Assembly (NCBI GenBank): GCA_900468805.1
Contig: UEIF01000004.1
Location: 143,490 to 207,489 of the forward strand
Source of the DNA: Hyphomicrobiales bacterium
GTDB taxonomy: Bacteria; Pseudomonadota; Alphaproteobacteria; Rhizobiales; Rhizobiaceae
Direction of reading: 5' to 3'
DNA: 64,000 nucleotides
Shown here: in pieces, positions 24,668-34,785 of the stretch
Position numbering within the stretch: position 1 is the stretch's first letter
How the letters are laid out: the number at the start of each line of letters is the position of its first letter
Notes under the pieces: model-generated
What the model saw: only the letters and a program-made list of their open reading frames with translations
Databases searched by the model: none
What the model was told of the DNA's origin: nothing
Translations under genes and position numbers: made by a program

Positions 24668-26924
24668 AAACGCTTTCCTTGTCATTGGCTGCCAAGGCTG
24701 TGGCCACATCCCGGCGTGGCAAATGCACGCGGATCATGGCTCCTCTTCCCTGGTCGAAATCTGCGGGCGCATCATGCAGTTCGAGCTGCCCGCCATGTTC
24801 CTCGATGATCTTCTTGACGATGGCGAGGCCGAGGCCGGTGCCCTTCTCGCGCATCGTCATATAGGGTTCCAGAATGCTGTGGCGGTTCTCGACCGGCAGG
24901 CCGCGGCCATTGTCGATGATATCGACCGTAAAGCGGTCGCGCGCCTCGTCCAGGGAGGTGCGCACGAGTATCTTGCGCTCTTCACGCTCCTCGCTCGGCA
25001 CGGCCTCGATCGCTTCCACGGCGTTCTTGATGAGATTGCCGAAGGCCTGCCCCAGCATGCGGCTGTCGAACATGCCCTCCAGCCGCTCCTCGCCGAGGTC
25101 CTGCAGGAAGGCGATATGGTTGTTGCCCATCTCCCGCAGGAAAATCGCGTCGTGGAGGATGGAGCGCAGATCGCTCGGCTCCTTCGTCGGCTTCGGCATG
25201 CGGGCAAATGCGGAGAACTCGTCGACCATGCGACCGATATCGCCTACCTGGCGGATGATCGTATCCGTGCACTGGTCGAAGACGGCGCGATCATTCTCGT
25301 CGATCTGCTTGCCGTAGCGACGCTGGATACGCTCGGCCGACAGTTGGATCGGCGTCAGCGGATTCTTGATCTCGTGAGCGATTCGGCGGGCGACATCGCC
25401 CCAGGCGGTGGAGCGCTGAGCAATGACGAGATCGGTGATGTCATCCAGCGTGATGACATAGGATTCGCTCAAATCGCGCACTTCCTCGCGGGTCACCTGG
25501 ACGCTCAGCGTGCGCACCGTGCCGCTACGCACCAGCGCGATTTGCTTGCGGAAATCGCCACGGTGGCGTGAGGCCGCCTCCGTCAGCACCTGATCCACTT
25601 CAGGCGCGACTTCCGACAGCTGCCTTCCAAGCATCTCGTCAGCGTGCAGTGCCATCAGCGTTTCGGCCGAACTGTTGACGATGGTGACGCGCCGGTCCTG
25701 CTCGACACCGATGACAGCCGCGGTGACACCCGACAGAACGGCCTCGATGAAGCGGCGGCGGTCATCTACCTCGTCCTTCGCCTCAAGGATCTCGTCGCGC
25801 TGCGTGCGGATTTCCGAGATCATCTTGTTGAAGGTGCGCGAAAGACTGGCGACGTCGCCATCGACCGCATGAACGGGTACGACGATATCCATATTGCCGG
25901 ATGCGACGCTGTCGGCAGCGGTAATCAGCAGGCGAATCGGTCGCACGATACGATCGGCCACGGCAATTGCGGTCCAGATCGCCGCAAGCAGCACGATCAG
26001 CGCAAAACCGATATAGAGAACCGCAAAGGCGATCTGCAGCGAAACGCGGCCAGCCTCCATGGATCGGTATTCGGTGGCGTTCTCCTCCATCATGCGCATG
26101 GCATTCATGACCTTGGGGTCGACCGCGCGCACCGTATAGAGGAAGGTTCCGGGTATCGTCTCAAGCCGGATGATCGCGCCAACAAGGTTCGTTACGCCAG
26201 GCGGAATGAGCGTCGGCTGGCCGGCGGCCGCCTTCTCCAGTGCATCCTGCGGGATGGCGGGCAGCGGCTTTTCTGTGGTGATATCGGCCTGGACGATCAC
26301 CGAGCCGTCACGCTCGACAAGGAAGGCGCCGAGAAGACCGCGGCCCCTTGCCTGACGGGTCATCAACTCGCCGAAGCCAGTCTTGTCCAGGCTGTAGAGC
26401 GCGCGGTTACGCTCGAGATCATTTGCCATCGAAACCGTCTGGCCCTGCAGATAGCTGGCGTTTTCCAGCATGTAGGCCTGGCCGATGTTGCGGGACGAAC
26501 TGACGATCGCCTGGGTTCGGAGTGCAAACCAGCGGTCGAGGCCTGCGTTCAGCGTGATACTGGCAAAGATCGCAACAAGGATCGCCGGCGTGATTGCGAC
26601 GATCGAGAAGAGCACGACGATACGGATATGCAGGCGTGCGGCGGCGCGGCCGCGTGTACGGGCCTTGAAAAGCCGCGCAAACTCGCGGCCGATTAGCGCG
26701 ATAAGCCCGAGCACGAAGAAAGAATTGATGACGACGGAGCCGATGACGACGTGCGAGGTCGGGGCGATCGGCGTCACGCCGAGCAGCACGAAGAGCGTTA
26801 CGGTCGCGCAGACAAGCGCGCCGCCGGCAAGCACCAGGCCGGGCACGGCAAACAGGGCACGACGGTCGGTCACCATTGTCACCGCCTCGTTCGCCGTTTC
26901 CGCCGACACCCCTTCCTCGTTCAT
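24657..26924 (-). CDS. ntrY: Membrane sensor histidine kinase NtrY
   Basis: A 755-residue kinase. Membrane helices lie near residues 25-45, 58-78, 100-122 and 300-325, with a periplasmic loop between the last two. HAMP (~327-380), PAS (~395-500), H-box [20 protein letters not shown] (~515), N-box NLIKNAVEAIEAV and G boxes DNGRGLP and GTGLGLAIVKKI follow. NtrY phosphorylates NtrX in response to redox or nitrogen signals. It is separated from ntrC by 172 bp that hold an inverted repeat, so ntrYX may have its own promoter. Confidence 0.95.
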   Translation of the reverse strand: MNEEGVSAETANEAVTMVTDRRALFAVPGLVLAGGALVCATVTLFVLLGVTPIAPTSHVVIGSVVINSFFVLGLIALIGREFARLFKARTRGRAAARLHIRIVVLFSIVAITPAILVAIFASITLNAGLDRWFALRTQAIVSSSRNIGQAYMLENASYLQGQTVSMANDLERNRALYSLDKTGFGELMTRQARGRGLLGAFLVERDGSVIVQADITTEKPLPAIPQDALEKAAAGQPTLIPPGVTNLVGAIIRLETIPGTFLYTVRAVDPKVMNAMRMMEENATEYRSMEAGRVSLQIAFAVLYIGFALIVLLAAIWTAIAVADRIVRPIRLLITAADSVASGNMDIVVPVHAVDGDVASLSRTFNKMISEIRTQRDEILEAKDEVDDRRRFIEAVLSGVTAAVIGVEQDRRVTIVNSSAETLMALHADEMLGRQLSEVAPEVDQVLTEAASRHRGDFRKQIALVRSGTVRTLSVQVTREEVRDLSESYVITLDDITDLVIAQRSTAWGDVARRIAHEIKNPLTPIQLSAERIQRRYGKQIDENDRAVFDQCTDTIIRQVGDIGRMVDEFSAFARMPKPTKEPSDLRSILHDAIFLREMGNNHIAFLQDLGEERLEGMFDSRMLGQAFGNLIKNAVEAIEAVPSEEREERKILVRTSLDEARDRFTVDIIDNGRGLPVENRHSILEPYMTMREKGTGLGLAIVKKIIEEHGGQLELHDAPADFDQGRGAMIRVHLPRRDVATALAANDKESVYGL

Positions 26925-27047
26925 CCAGCCTCTCTTCGATTGCCGCGTTCGATAGAAACCGAAAGCCGCCGGTTTGCGAAAAACCGGCGTTCAAACGACT
27001 CGATCGTGGGCGAATGTCCAAACCCTATGCGTGACCTTTAAGCAACG

Positions 27048-27083
27048 CATTGTGGCGAAAATGCAACGCACTTTGCCACAATG
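27048..27083. promoter_or_regulatory. Inverted repeat in the ntrC-ntrY gap
   Basis: Perfect 9-bp arms CATTGTGGC (27048-27056) and GCCACAATG (27075-27083) with an 18-nt spacer. A CAA-N4-TTG element at 27043-27052, the type reported for NtrX, overlaps the left arm, and GCAACGCA occurs twice (27042, 27063). This is a candidate autoregulatory site upstream of ntrYX, or a transcript stem. Confidence 0.4.
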
Positions 27084-27096
27084 TCAAGGTCGAAGG

Positions 27097-28548
27097 TCAA
27101 GCCGTACGCGAGCTTCTGTAGACGGAAACGCCGAGTTCGCGGATCTTTTTGCGCAGCGTATTACGGTTCAGACCCAGCAAATCGGCAGCCTTGATCTGGT
27201 TGCCACGGGTAGCAGTCAATGCCGCAAGTATTAACGGATATTCCATTTCCGTCAGTACGCGGTCATACAGGCCGGGCGGCGGCAGGTTCTCGCCGAAGCT
27301 CGCGAAATACGTGCGCATGTTTTCTTCGACCGCCTGGGCGATCGTCATCGTGCCGCTGCGGATCGGCCCCTTCTCGATCGGGCTGTCTGGAACATCGGAG
27401 CGAAGCTCGGCATCGATGATTTCGCGGGTGATGACATCCTGTGGATAAAGCGCCATCAGGCGGCGGATGAGGTTTTCCAGCTCGCGCACGTTGCCCGGCC
27501 AGGCATAGGCCTTCATCAGTTCCAGCGCCTCCTGATCGAAACGCTTGGAGCCGAGACCCTCCTTTTCAGCCTGCTGGACGAAATGGCGGACGAGGTCGGG
27601 GATATCCTCCGCGCGGTCGCGCAACGGCGGCAGGCGGAGCGGCACGACGTTGAGGCGATAATAGAGATCCTCGCGGAAGAGGCCCTGGTTGATCGCCTGC
27701 TTCAGGTCCTTGTTGGTCGCCGCGACGATGCGCACATCAGTGCGGATCGGCGTGCGGCCACCGACAGTCGTATATTCGCCCTGCTGCAGCACGCGCAGAA
27801 GGCGTGTCTGAGCATCCATCGGCATATCGCCGATTTCATCAAGGAACAGCGTGCCGCCTTCCGCCTGTTCGAAACGGCCGGTGGAGCGGGTCTGCGCGCC
27901 GGTGAATGCGCCTTTCTCGTGGCCGAAAAGCTCGGATTCGATAAGATCGCGCGGGATGGCCGCCATGTTGATGGCGACGAAGGGGCCGTTGCGGCGCTTG
28001 CCGTAGTCATGCAGTGCGCGGGCGACCAATTCCTTGCCGGTGCCGGATTCGCCGGTGATCATCAGCGTCAGGTCCGTCAGCATGAGACGAGCGAGAACGC
28101 GGTAGATTTCCTGCATCGCCGCCGAACGGCCGACGAGCGGCATGCCATCCTGTGTGTCGTCGTCGAGCTTGGCGGGTTTTCTCTTCGGTTCGGCGAGCGC
28201 CCGGCTGATAATGCCGATCAGTTCGGTCAGGTCGAAAGGCTTCGGCAGATAGTCATAGGCGCCTTTTTCCGATGCCTTGATCGCCGTCATAAAGGTGTTC
28301 TGCGCGCTCATGACGAGAACTGGAAGGTCCGGCCGCGCCTTCTTGATGCGGGGCAGAAGATCGAAGGCGTTTTCATCAGGCATGACCACGTCGGTCACGA
28401 CGAGATCGCCCTCGCCGGCCGACACCCAGCGCCACAGCGTTGCGGCATTGGAGGTAATGCGCACATCATAACCGGCGCGGCTCAAGGCCTGATTGAGCAC
28501 CGTGCGGATGGCCGCATCGTCATCTGCAACGAGGATCGTAGCTGTCAT
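27097..28548 (-). CDS. ntrC: Nitrogen regulator NtrC
   Basis: A 483-residue sigma-54 activator. The receiver domain has the phospho-acceptor Asp in [13 protein letters not shown]. The AAA+ domain has GESGTGKE, the sigma-54 loop GAFTGA ([20 protein letters not shown]) and [13 protein letters not shown]. The C-terminal Fis HTH is [21 protein letters not shown]. When phosphorylated by NtrB under nitrogen limitation it turns on glutamine synthetase, transporter and assimilation genes. Its ATG overlaps the ntrB stop by 4 bp. Confidence 0.97.
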   Translation of the reverse strand: MTATILVADDDAAIRTVLNQALSRAGYDVRITSNAATLWRWVSAGEGDLVVTDVVMPDENAFDLLPRIKKARPDLPVLVMSAQNTFMTAIKASEKGAYDYLPKPFDLTELIGIISRALAEPKRKPAKLDDDTQDGMPLVGRSAAMQEIYRVLARLMLTDLTLMITGESGTGKELVARALHDYGKRRNGPFVAINMAAIPRDLIESELFGHEKGAFTGAQTRSTGRFEQAEGGTLFLDEIGDMPMDAQTRLLRVLQQGEYTTVGGRTPIRTDVRIVAATNKDLKQAINQGLFREDLYYRLNVVPLRLPPLRDRAEDIPDLVRHFVQQAEKEGLGSKRFDQEALELMKAYAWPGNVRELENLIRRLMALYPQDVITREIIDAELRSDVPDSPIEKGPIRSGTMTIAQAVEENMRTYFASFGENLPPPGLYDRVLTEMEYPLILAALTATRGNQIKAADLLGLNRNTLRKKIRELGVSVYRSSRTA

Positions 28549-29699
28549 CTATTGGGTCCTGTCGAGCTTGCAATACCGGCATCATCAAGCGAGGCATCCT
28601 TGGAGGCCGGCATGAGGACGCGAAAAATCGTGCGGTTGTTCTGACTGTCGCATTCGATGATGCCGCCATGATCGCCGATGATCTTGGCAACGAGGGCAAG
28701 GCCGAGACCGCTGCCATTCGTCTTGGTGGTGATGAAGGGGTCGAAAAGATGCGGCAGCAGGTCCGTCGGCACGCCGGGACCATTGTCGATAACGCAGAAT
28801 TCCAGCGGCAGCGAGATTTTCTCGCGCGTGCCGGCGACAGACAGCCGGATGCCGGGACGATAGGCCGTCGTCAGGATGATCTCGCCATCCTGGCGATCGC
28901 CGACGGCCTCGGCGGCATTCTTCACGAGATTGAGGAAGATCTGAACGAGCTGATCGCGATTGGCGTAAACGGCCGGCAGCGACGGGTCGTAATTCTCGGT
29001 CACGCGGATATTGCGAGCAAAGCCTGCCTTGGCGACGGCCTTGACGTGGTCGAGCACGGAATGGATGTTGACGGGCACGCGGTCGACCGGCCGTTCGTCG
29101 GAAAACACTTCCATGCGATCGACAAGCGAGACGATGCGGTCCGTCTCGTCGCAGATCAGCCGGGTCAGCGCGCGGTCGTCATCGATGACGGACTGTTCGA
29201 GAAGCTGGGCGGCGCCACGAATGCCGGAGAGCGGGTTCTTGATCTCATGCGCGAGCATGGAGGCGAGACCCGTGACCGAACGCGCAGCAGCACGATGCGT
29301 CAGCTGCCTGTCGATCTTGTCTGCCATCGACCGTTCCTGGAAGACGATGACCACCGAACCCGGCTCGGTCACGACGGGGGCCACATAGAGATCGACGAGC
29401 TTGTCCTGACCGAGGCGGGGCGAGCTCAGGTCCACCCGGTATTCGTTGACCGGCGCCTTGCGTTCGCGCACCTGATCGATGAGCGCCAGAAGCGGGCTGC
29501 CGAAGGGAATGAAAGTCGAGATGCGATAGCGGGAAAGATGAGCAGCACTGGCGCCGAAGAAGGCTTCCGCCTCCCAGTTCGCAAAGACCATGAAGCCGCC
29601 CTCATCCACCATGACGACCGGGTTCTGGATGGCGTTCAGCACTGCCATGGCGACAGCATTGACCGCATTCTCGGATGAAGGTGTGACGTCTGCGCTCAT
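28545..29699 (-). CDS. ntrB: Nitrogen sensor kinase/phosphatase NtrB
   Basis: A 384-residue soluble histidine kinase: a PAS domain at the N-terminus (about 15-120), the H-box [20 protein letters not shown] near 150, N-box [12 protein letters not shown], and G boxes DNGPGVP and [12 protein letters not shown]. NtrB reads PII protein state and sets NtrC phosphorylation. It overlaps both neighbours by 4 bp (dusB upstream, ntrC downstream), so the three are strictly coupled. Confidence 0.96.
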   Translation of the reverse strand: MSADVTPSSENAVNAVAMAVLNAIQNPVVMVDEGGFMVFANWEAEAFFGASAAHLSRYRISTFIPFGSPLLALIDQVRERKAPVNEYRVDLSSPRLGQDKLVDLYVAPVVTEPGSVVIVFQERSMADKIDRQLTHRAAARSVTGLASMLAHEIKNPLSGIRGAAQLLEQSVIDDDRALTRLICDETDRIVSLVDRMEVFSDERPVDRVPVNIHSVLDHVKAVAKAGFARNIRVTENYDPSLPAVYANRDQLVQIFLNLVKNAAEAVGDRQDGEIILTTAYRPGIRLSVAGTREKISLPLEFCVIDNGPGVPTDLLPHLFDPFITTKTNGSGLGLALVAKIIGDHGGIIECDSQNNRTIFRVLMPASKDASLDDAGIASSTGPNR

Positions 29700-30715
29700 G
29701 CCGCCTCCCGCCGTTCAAATGCATCTGCGGCCATCGCATCGCCGAAGCGGGCGATGACATCGTCAGGATCGCGCGATGTCATGATCGCACCCTTTTGTTC
29801 GCTGGGCAGATCCGGCGCAAAGCGCTGCAGATACCAGCCGAGATGTTTGCGGGCATGCCTGACGGCAACGGCCTCGCCATAGAATTCCAGCATCATGCGA
29901 TAATGCTCGACGGCAATTGCGGCGATCTCCTCGCGCGATGGTTCCGAAGCGCCGGCAAGAACGCCGGCGTGCCAAGGCCTGCCCTGGGAGCCTCGGCCGA
30001 TCATGACGGCATCGGCGCCGGAGCGGCGCAGAATCTCCTGCGCATCTTCAGACGTCTCGACATCGCCATTGGCAATCAACGGCACGGAAATGACATCGCG
30101 TACGGGCCGGATCGCATCCCAATCCGCCCTGCCCTCATAGAACTGCATGCGGGTACGGCCGTGGATGGTGACGAGCTGTATGCCTGCCTCTTCGGCACGG
30201 CTGGCAATGTGAGGGGCGTTGATGGAGTTCTCATCCCAGCCGAGGCGCATCTTCAGCGTCACGGGGATATCGACTGCCTTGACGGTCGCCTCGATGAGCT
30301 CAAGCGCGTGATCGGGATCACGCATCAGCGCCGAACCGGAATAGCCGCCAATGACCTTCTTGGCCGGGCAGCCCATGTTGATGTCGATGATATCGGCGCC
30401 ATGATCGGCCGCGATCTTGGCGGCTTCAGCCATCCAGTGTGCCTCGCGGCCGGCGAGCTGAACCATGTGCGGACGAAAGCCGGCAGCCTGCAGGCGCGAC
30501 CAGGATTCGGCGGTATCGTTCACCAGTTCCCGGCTTGCCACCATTTCGGTGACGACGAGGCCCGCGCCATAACGCCAGGCCAGCTCGCGGAACGGCATGT
30601 CCGTCACACCCGACATGGGCGCAAGCACAACGCGGTTCCGCACGGACACGGGTCCGATTCGGAAAGGCGCTGCGAGATCCTTGGAAATCAAATGATTATC
30701 TTTCAGGCACACCAT
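29696..30715 (-). CDS. dusB: tRNA-dihydrouridine synthase (DusB/NifR3)
   Basis: A 339-residue FMN TIM-barrel enzyme that reduces uridines in tRNA. Substrate-binding and catalytic motifs are [36 protein letters not shown] with the catalytic Cys, LKMRLGW, and [13 protein letters not shown]. In rhizobia this gene (nifR3) leads the ntrBC operon, as here. The start at 30715 has no strong ribosome site; a shorter start a few codons later is possible. It is divergent from ispDF, with 141 bp between. Confidence 0.95.
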   Translation of the reverse strand: MVCLKDNHLISKDLAAPFRIGPVSVRNRVVLAPMSGVTDMPFRELAWRYGAGLVVTEMVASRELVNDTAESWSRLQAAGFRPHMVQLAGREAHWMAEAAKIAADHGADIIDINMGCPAKKVIGGYSGSALMRDPDHALELIEATVKAVDIPVTLKMRLGWDENSINAPHIASRAEEAGIQLVTIHGRTRMQFYEGRADWDAIRPVRDVISVPLIANGDVETSEDAQEILRRSGADAVMIGRGSQGRPWHAGVLAGASEPSREEIAAIAVEHYRMMLEFYGEAVAVRHARKHLGWYLQRFAPDLPSEQKGAIMTSRDPDDVIARFGDAMAADAFERREAA

Positions 30716-30856
30716 GTAACTGCATTATTTTTAGCCATAGTTCTGCGGCTTGCCAAGAGGGTCGAGACCGAATTGATATTTTTTGGGCAAATGCTGGAAA
30801 AGGTCCGAGCAAGACGATAGAGCAACTGACATCCATTCCGCGTATTTCAGGGATTT

Positions 30857-32077
30857 ATGCTGCAAATGCATACTAAGCAACCGATATCGGCTGGAATTGT
30901 CGTCGTTGCGGCGGGCCGCGGCGAACGCGCCGGATCGTCAGAGGAAGGCCCCAAGCAGTACCGGATGGTCGGCGGCAAGCCGGTTATCGTTCATACGCTT
31001 GAAAACTTTATGACATGGGAATCAGCGACGCACATCGTCGTCGTCATCCACCCCGATGACGAAGCACTCTTTGCAAGAGCGTTCCGGCACATCATCTCCG
31101 CAACGCCGATCGAGACGGTTCATGGCGGTTCCACAAGGCAGCAATCCGTGCTGGCCGGCCTGCGGCACCTCAAGGACAAGGGCGTCAGCCATGTGCTGAT
31201 CCATGATGCGGTGCGCCCCTTCTTCGATCACCAGCTTCTCGACCGGATCGCCGATACGCTTTCGGCGGGTGCGCCCGCAGTCCTTCCGGCAACGCCGGTC
31301 GCCGACACGCTGAAGCAGGCAGGAAGCGATGGGATCGTGGTCAAGACCATCCCGCGCGACCAGCTCTATGCGGCTCAGACGCCGCAATCCTTCGACTTTG
31401 CCACCATCCTCAACGCGCATGAGAAGGCCGCCGCCAGCGGCAGGACGGATTTCACCGACGATGCGTCGATCGTCGAGTGGCTCGATATCCCCGTGACCGT
31501 CATCGAAGGCGCACCTACCAACGTCAAGCTGACAGTCCGGAGCGATATAGCCATGGCCGACGACAAGCTGTCGGGCGAGCGTGTTCCCGATGTGCGCACC
31601 GGTAACGGCTATGACGTGCATCAACTCGAGCCCGGCGATGGCGTGACGCTCTGCGGCGTTTTCATTCCGCATGACCAGAAGCTCAAGGGCCATTCGGATG
31701 CCGACGTCGCGTTGCATGCGCTGACGGATGCGCTGCTGGCCACTTGCGGTGCCGGCGATATCGGCGATCATTTCCCGCCGTCCGATCCGCAATGGAAGGG
31801 TGCGGCCTCCCGCATCTTCATCGAACATGCCGCAAAGATCGTGCGCGATCACGGCGGCACCATTACCAATGCGGATGTCTCACTGATTGCCGAAGCGCCG
31901 AAGGTCGGGCCGCATCGCGAGGTCATGCGCGCCAATCTCTCCGAATTCCTCGGCATCGACATCGAGCGCTGCTCGGTGAAAGCCACCACCAATGAGACGA
32001 TCGGTTTCGTCGGCCGCCGCGAAGGTATCGCGGCGATCGCAACCGCGACCGTCGTCTATGGAGGCAGAAAGCGATGA
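30857..32077 (+). CDS. ispDF: Bifunctional IspD/IspF enzyme of the MEP isoprenoid pathway
   Basis: A 406-residue fusion. The IspD cytidylyltransferase part (about 10-235) has [29 protein letters not shown] and DDASIVEW. The IspF cyclodiphosphate synthase part (about 245-406) has [17 protein letters not shown] with the metal ligands D and [18 protein letters not shown], and [17 protein letters not shown]. It makes CDP-methylerythritol and later the cyclic diphosphate; the fusion is typical for alphaproteobacteria. It overlaps pncC by 4 bp. Confidence 0.96.
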   Translation: MLQMHTKQPISAGIVVVAAGRGERAGSSEEGPKQYRMVGGKPVIVHTLENFMTWESATHIVVVIHPDDEALFARAFRHIISATPIETVHGGSTRQQSVLAGLRHLKDKGVSHVLIHDAVRPFFDHQLLDRIADTLSAGAPAVLPATPVADTLKQAGSDGIVVKTIPRDQLYAAQTPQSFDFATILNAHEKAAASGRTDFTDDASIVEWLDIPVTVIEGAPTNVKLTVRSDIAMADDKLSGERVPDVRTGNGYDVHQLEPGDGVTLCGVFIPHDQKLKGHSDADVALHALTDALLATCGAGDIGDHFPPSDPQWKGAASRIFIEHAAKIVRDHGGTITNADVSLIAEAPKVGPHREVMRANLSEFLGIDIERCSVKATTNETIGFVGRREGIAAIATATVVYGGRKR

Positions 32078-32568
32078 GCCTGTTTCCTGCTGACATCACT
32101 GCGATGGCGGAAAGCATCATCCGCGATTTCACGCATGCCGGCCTGATGGTCTCGACGGCGGAATCCTGCACCGGCGGCCTGATTGCCGGTGCGCTCACGG
32201 AAATCTCCGGATCGTCGGCCGTCATCGACCGTGGTTTCGTGACCTATACCAACATTGCCAAGATGCAGATGCTCGGTGTGCAGGACAAAACGCTCGGCGA
32301 CTTCGGCGCGGTTTCTGAGGAGACGGCGCTGCAGATGGTGCATGGCGCCCTCTTCCGCTCGCGCGCCGAGCTGGCGGTAGCCGTGACAGGCATTGCCGGC
32401 CCCGGCGGCGGATCGCCGGAAAAGCCTGTCGGGTTGGTACATCTTGCGGCGAAATCACGTTCGGGTAAGCTCGTCCATCGTAAGATGCTTTACGGCGACA
32501 TTGGCCGCACGGAAATCCGCCTGGCAACAATCCGGACTGCACTTCAAATGGTTATTGAAATTGCGTGA
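32074..32568 (+). CDS. pncC: CinA-family nicotinamide-nucleotide amidohydrolase (PncC)
   Basis: A 164-residue stand-alone CinA C-terminal domain. It carries [23 protein letters not shown] with the catalytic Ser, [15 protein letters not shown], and [20 protein letters not shown]. It deamidates NMN to NaMN in NAD recycling. The ATG overlaps the ispDF stop by 4 bp, a conserved coupling in rhizobia without an obvious metabolic reason. Confidence 0.93.
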   Translation: MSLFPADITAMAESIIRDFTHAGLMVSTAESCTGGLIAGALTEISGSSAVIDRGFVTYTNIAKMQMLGVQDKTLGDFGAVSEETALQMVHGALFRSRAELAVAVTGIAGPGGGSPEKPVGLVHLAAKSRSGKLVHRKMLYGDIGRTEIRLATIRTALQMVIEIA

Positions 32569-32579
32569 TATTGAGTGAA

Positions 32580-32604
32580 GGAACAAAAGGCAGGAATTTC
32601 GGTT
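32580..32604 (+). promoter_or_regulatory. EcfG-type promoter candidate before the small exported protein
   Basis: GGAAC at 32580-32584, 16 nt, GGTT at 32601-32604, which differs from the GGAAC-N16/17-CGTT stress consensus by one base. It would start transcription about 35 nt before the gene at 32648. Confidence 0.4.
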
Positions 32605-32647
32605 TCTGCCGCGTGTAGGCAAGAGCCGATTTTGAAGGAACGGTCAA

Positions 32648-32953
32648 ATGAGATACTTGGCATGCATCGGTGTCGTCTTGAGCCTCGCCTGCGTTTCGGC
32701 GGCTGAAGCACCATCCAACTATCAGGTTTATGGTGGTGTGCGGGTGGATTCCGACCCCGTTCTCCTGCGCAAATACGACCATGCGCTCCGCCGCTGCCAG
32801 CCGGAAGCGCTGGGCTATCGCGGATCGCCTGATACCACCAGTCTGATTTACAATGCGGCGCTCAGAGGCTGCCTCTATCGCTACAGCTTCACCGACCGTG
32901 GCTCCTACGCCTATCCCGCGACGCAGATTTTCGACCATTTCTTCGATCGCTGA
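32648..32953 (+). CDS. Small exported protein of unknown function
   Basis: A 101-residue protein with a signal peptide (MRYLACIGVVLSLACVSAAEA, cleavage after about residue 20). The mature part of about 80 residues is rich in Tyr and Arg and has two cysteines (RRCQPEAL and RGCLYRYS) that could form a disulfide in the periplasm. I do not recognise the family. GAAGGAACGG precedes the ATG. It stands alone between pncC and the convergent Coq10-like gene. Confidence 0.75.
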   Translation: MRYLACIGVVLSLACVSAAEAPSNYQVYGGVRVDSDPVLLRKYDHALRRCQPEALGYRGSPDTTSLIYNAALRGCLYRYSFTDRGSYAYPATQIFDHFFDR

Positions 32954-32970
32954 GTTAAAGCCTTTCCTGG

Positions 32971-33417
32971 TCAGCTGTAGATCGTCGTCGCCCGTTTTTC
33001 GAAGGCGTCCGTGAACATGCGGAAGGCCCTGTCGAACATTGACCCCATGAGCGCGCCGAGAATGCGGCTCTTGAACTCATAGTCGATGAAGAAATCGACC
33101 GTACAGCCGCCTCCATCAGCCTCGACGAACCGCCAGCGGTTGTCGAGGTAGCGGAACGGACCGTCAATATATTTGACGTCGATGACGCGCTCGGGCCTGT
33201 TGAGCAGGACCTGGGTCGTGAACGTTTCTCGGATCGCCTTGTAGCCGACCGTCATGTCGGCGATCAGCAGCTCCTTGCCGTCACGCTCCTTGCGGTTCTT
33301 CACCGAGAGGGCTTCGCAGAGCGGCAGGAATTGCGGATAGCGCTCGACATCTGCGACGAGGTCGAACATTTGGTCGGGCGTGTGCGGCACAGGGCGATGC
33401 GTTTCGAATTGCGGCAT
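32971..33417 (-). CDS. Coq10/RatA-like START-domain protein
   Basis: A 148-residue SRPBCC-fold protein of the Coq10/RatA family. It starts MPQFETHRPVPHTPDQMFDLVADVERYPQFLPLCE and contains FKSRILGALMGSMFDRAFRMFTDAFEKRA at its C-terminal helix. Family members bind a hydrophobic ligand; the mitochondrial Coq10 chaperones ubiquinone, whereas E. coli RatA was reported to affect ribosome association. The ubiquinone role is more likely here, given its closeness to lipA in rhizobia; that is inference. Confidence 0.85.
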   Translation of the reverse strand: MPQFETHRPVPHTPDQMFDLVADVERYPQFLPLCEALSVKNRKERDGKELLIADMTVGYKAIRETFTTQVLLNRPERVIDVKYIDGPFRYLDNRWRFVEADGGGCTVDFFIDYEFKSRILGALMGSMFDRAFRMFTDAFEKRATTIYS

Positions 33418-33426
33418 GAAGCGCAG

Positions 33427-34014
33427 TTAAGCCGGCACACCGAGAAGATCAAGAAGCGCCCGCATCTGGCGGCGGGATTTCACCTGCAAAACGGGCACAT
33501 GCGGTCCGTGGGCAGCAATCGCTGATGTCACGCGCGGCGAGAACTTCTTCTCGAAAGTCCAGATGAATTCCAGAAACTGCCAATCGACCTTCTCGATGCA
33601 GCCGGGTGCCATTTCCGGGCGTGTGCGGCCGATGTGCTTCAGCCAGCGGGTCACGACTCCCCAGACGCACAGCAGGCGCGGCATCCGGACCCAGATGACG
33701 ATATCGGTGCGCGGCAGGCGGATATCGAACGTGGAGGGATTGGTGCCATCCATGATCCAGCGCTCGCCGGCAATCCTTTCGACGATCCGCCCACGCTGCT
33801 CCTCCCTGCTGCGCTCCACCCAACCCGGCAGCCAGAGAATATCGCGGTCGATCGAGAAATAAGTCAGGTCGAAACTGTGCGCCAGCTTCTGTGCAAGCGT
33901 CGACTTGCCGCCGCCCGAACAGCCGATGACCATGATGCGCCTTGCATTGCGGATATGCCCGGCGCCAAAGGCGTCGTCCACATAGTGGATTGCATCGTCG
34001 GTTTGCCGTTCCAT
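33427..34014 (-). CDS. P-loop kinase-like protein, paralog A
   Basis: A 195-residue adenylate-kinase-like ATPase. The Walker A is GCSGGGKSTLAQKLA near residues 32-46, followed by FSIDRDILWLPGWVERSREEQ and the conserved WIMDGTNPSTFDIRLPRTDIVIWVRMPR. The set GxSGxGKST, DxxxWxPGW and MDG..ST defines a family of small AAA/topology-modulation-like proteins. Substrate unknown. It starts 21 nt after the stop of its paralog; the two are a tandem duplication. Confidence 0.75.
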   Translation of the reverse strand: MERQTDDAIHYVDDAFGAGHIRNARRIMVIGCSGGGKSTLAQKLAHSFDLTYFSIDRDILWLPGWVERSREEQRGRIVERIAGERWIMDGTNPSTFDIRLPRTDIVIWVRMPRLLCVWGVVTRWLKHIGRTRPEMAPGCIEKVDWQFLEFIWTFEKKFSPRVTSAIAAHGPHVPVLQVKSRRQMRALLDLLGVPA

Positions 34015-34035
34015 TGCGAGTACCTTCTTACCCGT

Positions 34036-34623
34036 TTAAGCAGGCAGCAGGGAAAGCAGTTCGTCGCTCTCCCTGAAGGACTCGAGCGTCAGAACCGGGA
34101 TGCCACGGCCGTGGCTTGCCAGCATCGCCTCGAATTGCGGCGCCTCTCGCTTTTCGAACGTCCAGATATATTGCAGGAATTGCAGATCGATCTGCTCAGG
34201 GCAGCCTGGCGCCATTTCCGGTCGGGTCTGGCCGCGATATTTCCACCAACGACCGAGCACGCCGCGCACTGCAACGCTGCGCGGCGGCCGCCGCCAGAGC
34301 ACCATATCGGCGCGCGCCAGTCGGATTGGCCATGTGCTCGGGCTGTTGCCGTCCATGATCCAGCGTTCACCTGCCACGGCGTCGCGGATCCGTTGAACGG
34401 ATTCTTCGCGTGGTCGCAACTTCCAACCGGGCAGCCAGAAGATGTCGCGGTCCATGGACACGTAAGTCAGCTTTAGACGGCTTGCGAGCGCCTGGGCAAG
34501 TGTCGACTTACCAGTGCCGGAGCAACCAAAAATCAGGATGCGTTCGGCACGGGGAATGATGGCTGTAGCCTCGGCAATAGAGACCGCACGAATGGGTTCA
34601 GGCGACGTCGTCACTTGATGCAT
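34036..34623 (-). CDS. P-loop kinase-like protein, paralog B
   Basis: A 195-residue sister of the preceding gene. The Walker A is GCSGTGKSTLAQALA, with VSMDRDIFWLPGWKLRPREES, WIMDGNSPSTWPIRLARADMVLWRRPPR and a shared tail feature FLQYIWTFEKR. Both end with a short beta/helix element (IPVLTLESF versus VPVLQVKSR). The identical length and shared motifs argue for duplication followed by divergence. It is on the same strand as lipA, downstream of its terminator, so it likely has its own promoter. Confidence 0.75.
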   Translation of the reverse strand: MHQVTTSPEPIRAVSIAEATAIIPRAERILIFGCSGTGKSTLAQALASRLKLTYVSMDRDIFWLPGWKLRPREESVQRIRDAVAGERWIMDGNSPSTWPIRLARADMVLWRRPPRSVAVRGVLGRWWKYRGQTRPEMAPGCPEQIDLQFLQYIWTFEKREAPQFEAMLASHGRGIPVLTLESFRESDELLSLLPA

Positions 34624-34730
34624 GGCAAACTCGCTTTAGACAGGATCGCCTTCGCACGCAGGCTCGACCGCGAAGAACGGCGTGCTTGCTAACTGCTTCG
34701 CGTGAACTGGTGATGACAGTCAACCGCACA

Positions 34731-34760
34731 AAGAAAAACCGCGGCGAAAAGCGCCGCGGT
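34731..34760 (-). terminator. Rho-independent terminator of lipA
   Basis: On the minus strand a 9-bp stem ACCGCGGCG/CGCCGCGGT with a 5-nt loop (34738-34760) is followed by TTTTTCTT. It is 26 nt past the lipA stop. Strong intrinsic terminator. Confidence 0.85.
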
Positions 34761-34785
34761 CCCATCAAAAACAAGGGGTAGGCTC

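Noticed and set aside
27048-27083. A sigma-54 promoter (GG-N10-GC) before ntrY
   Set aside because: TGGCAAAGTGCGTTGCA is present on the minus strand, but GG and GC are 11 nt apart instead of 10, which this sigma factor does not tolerate.
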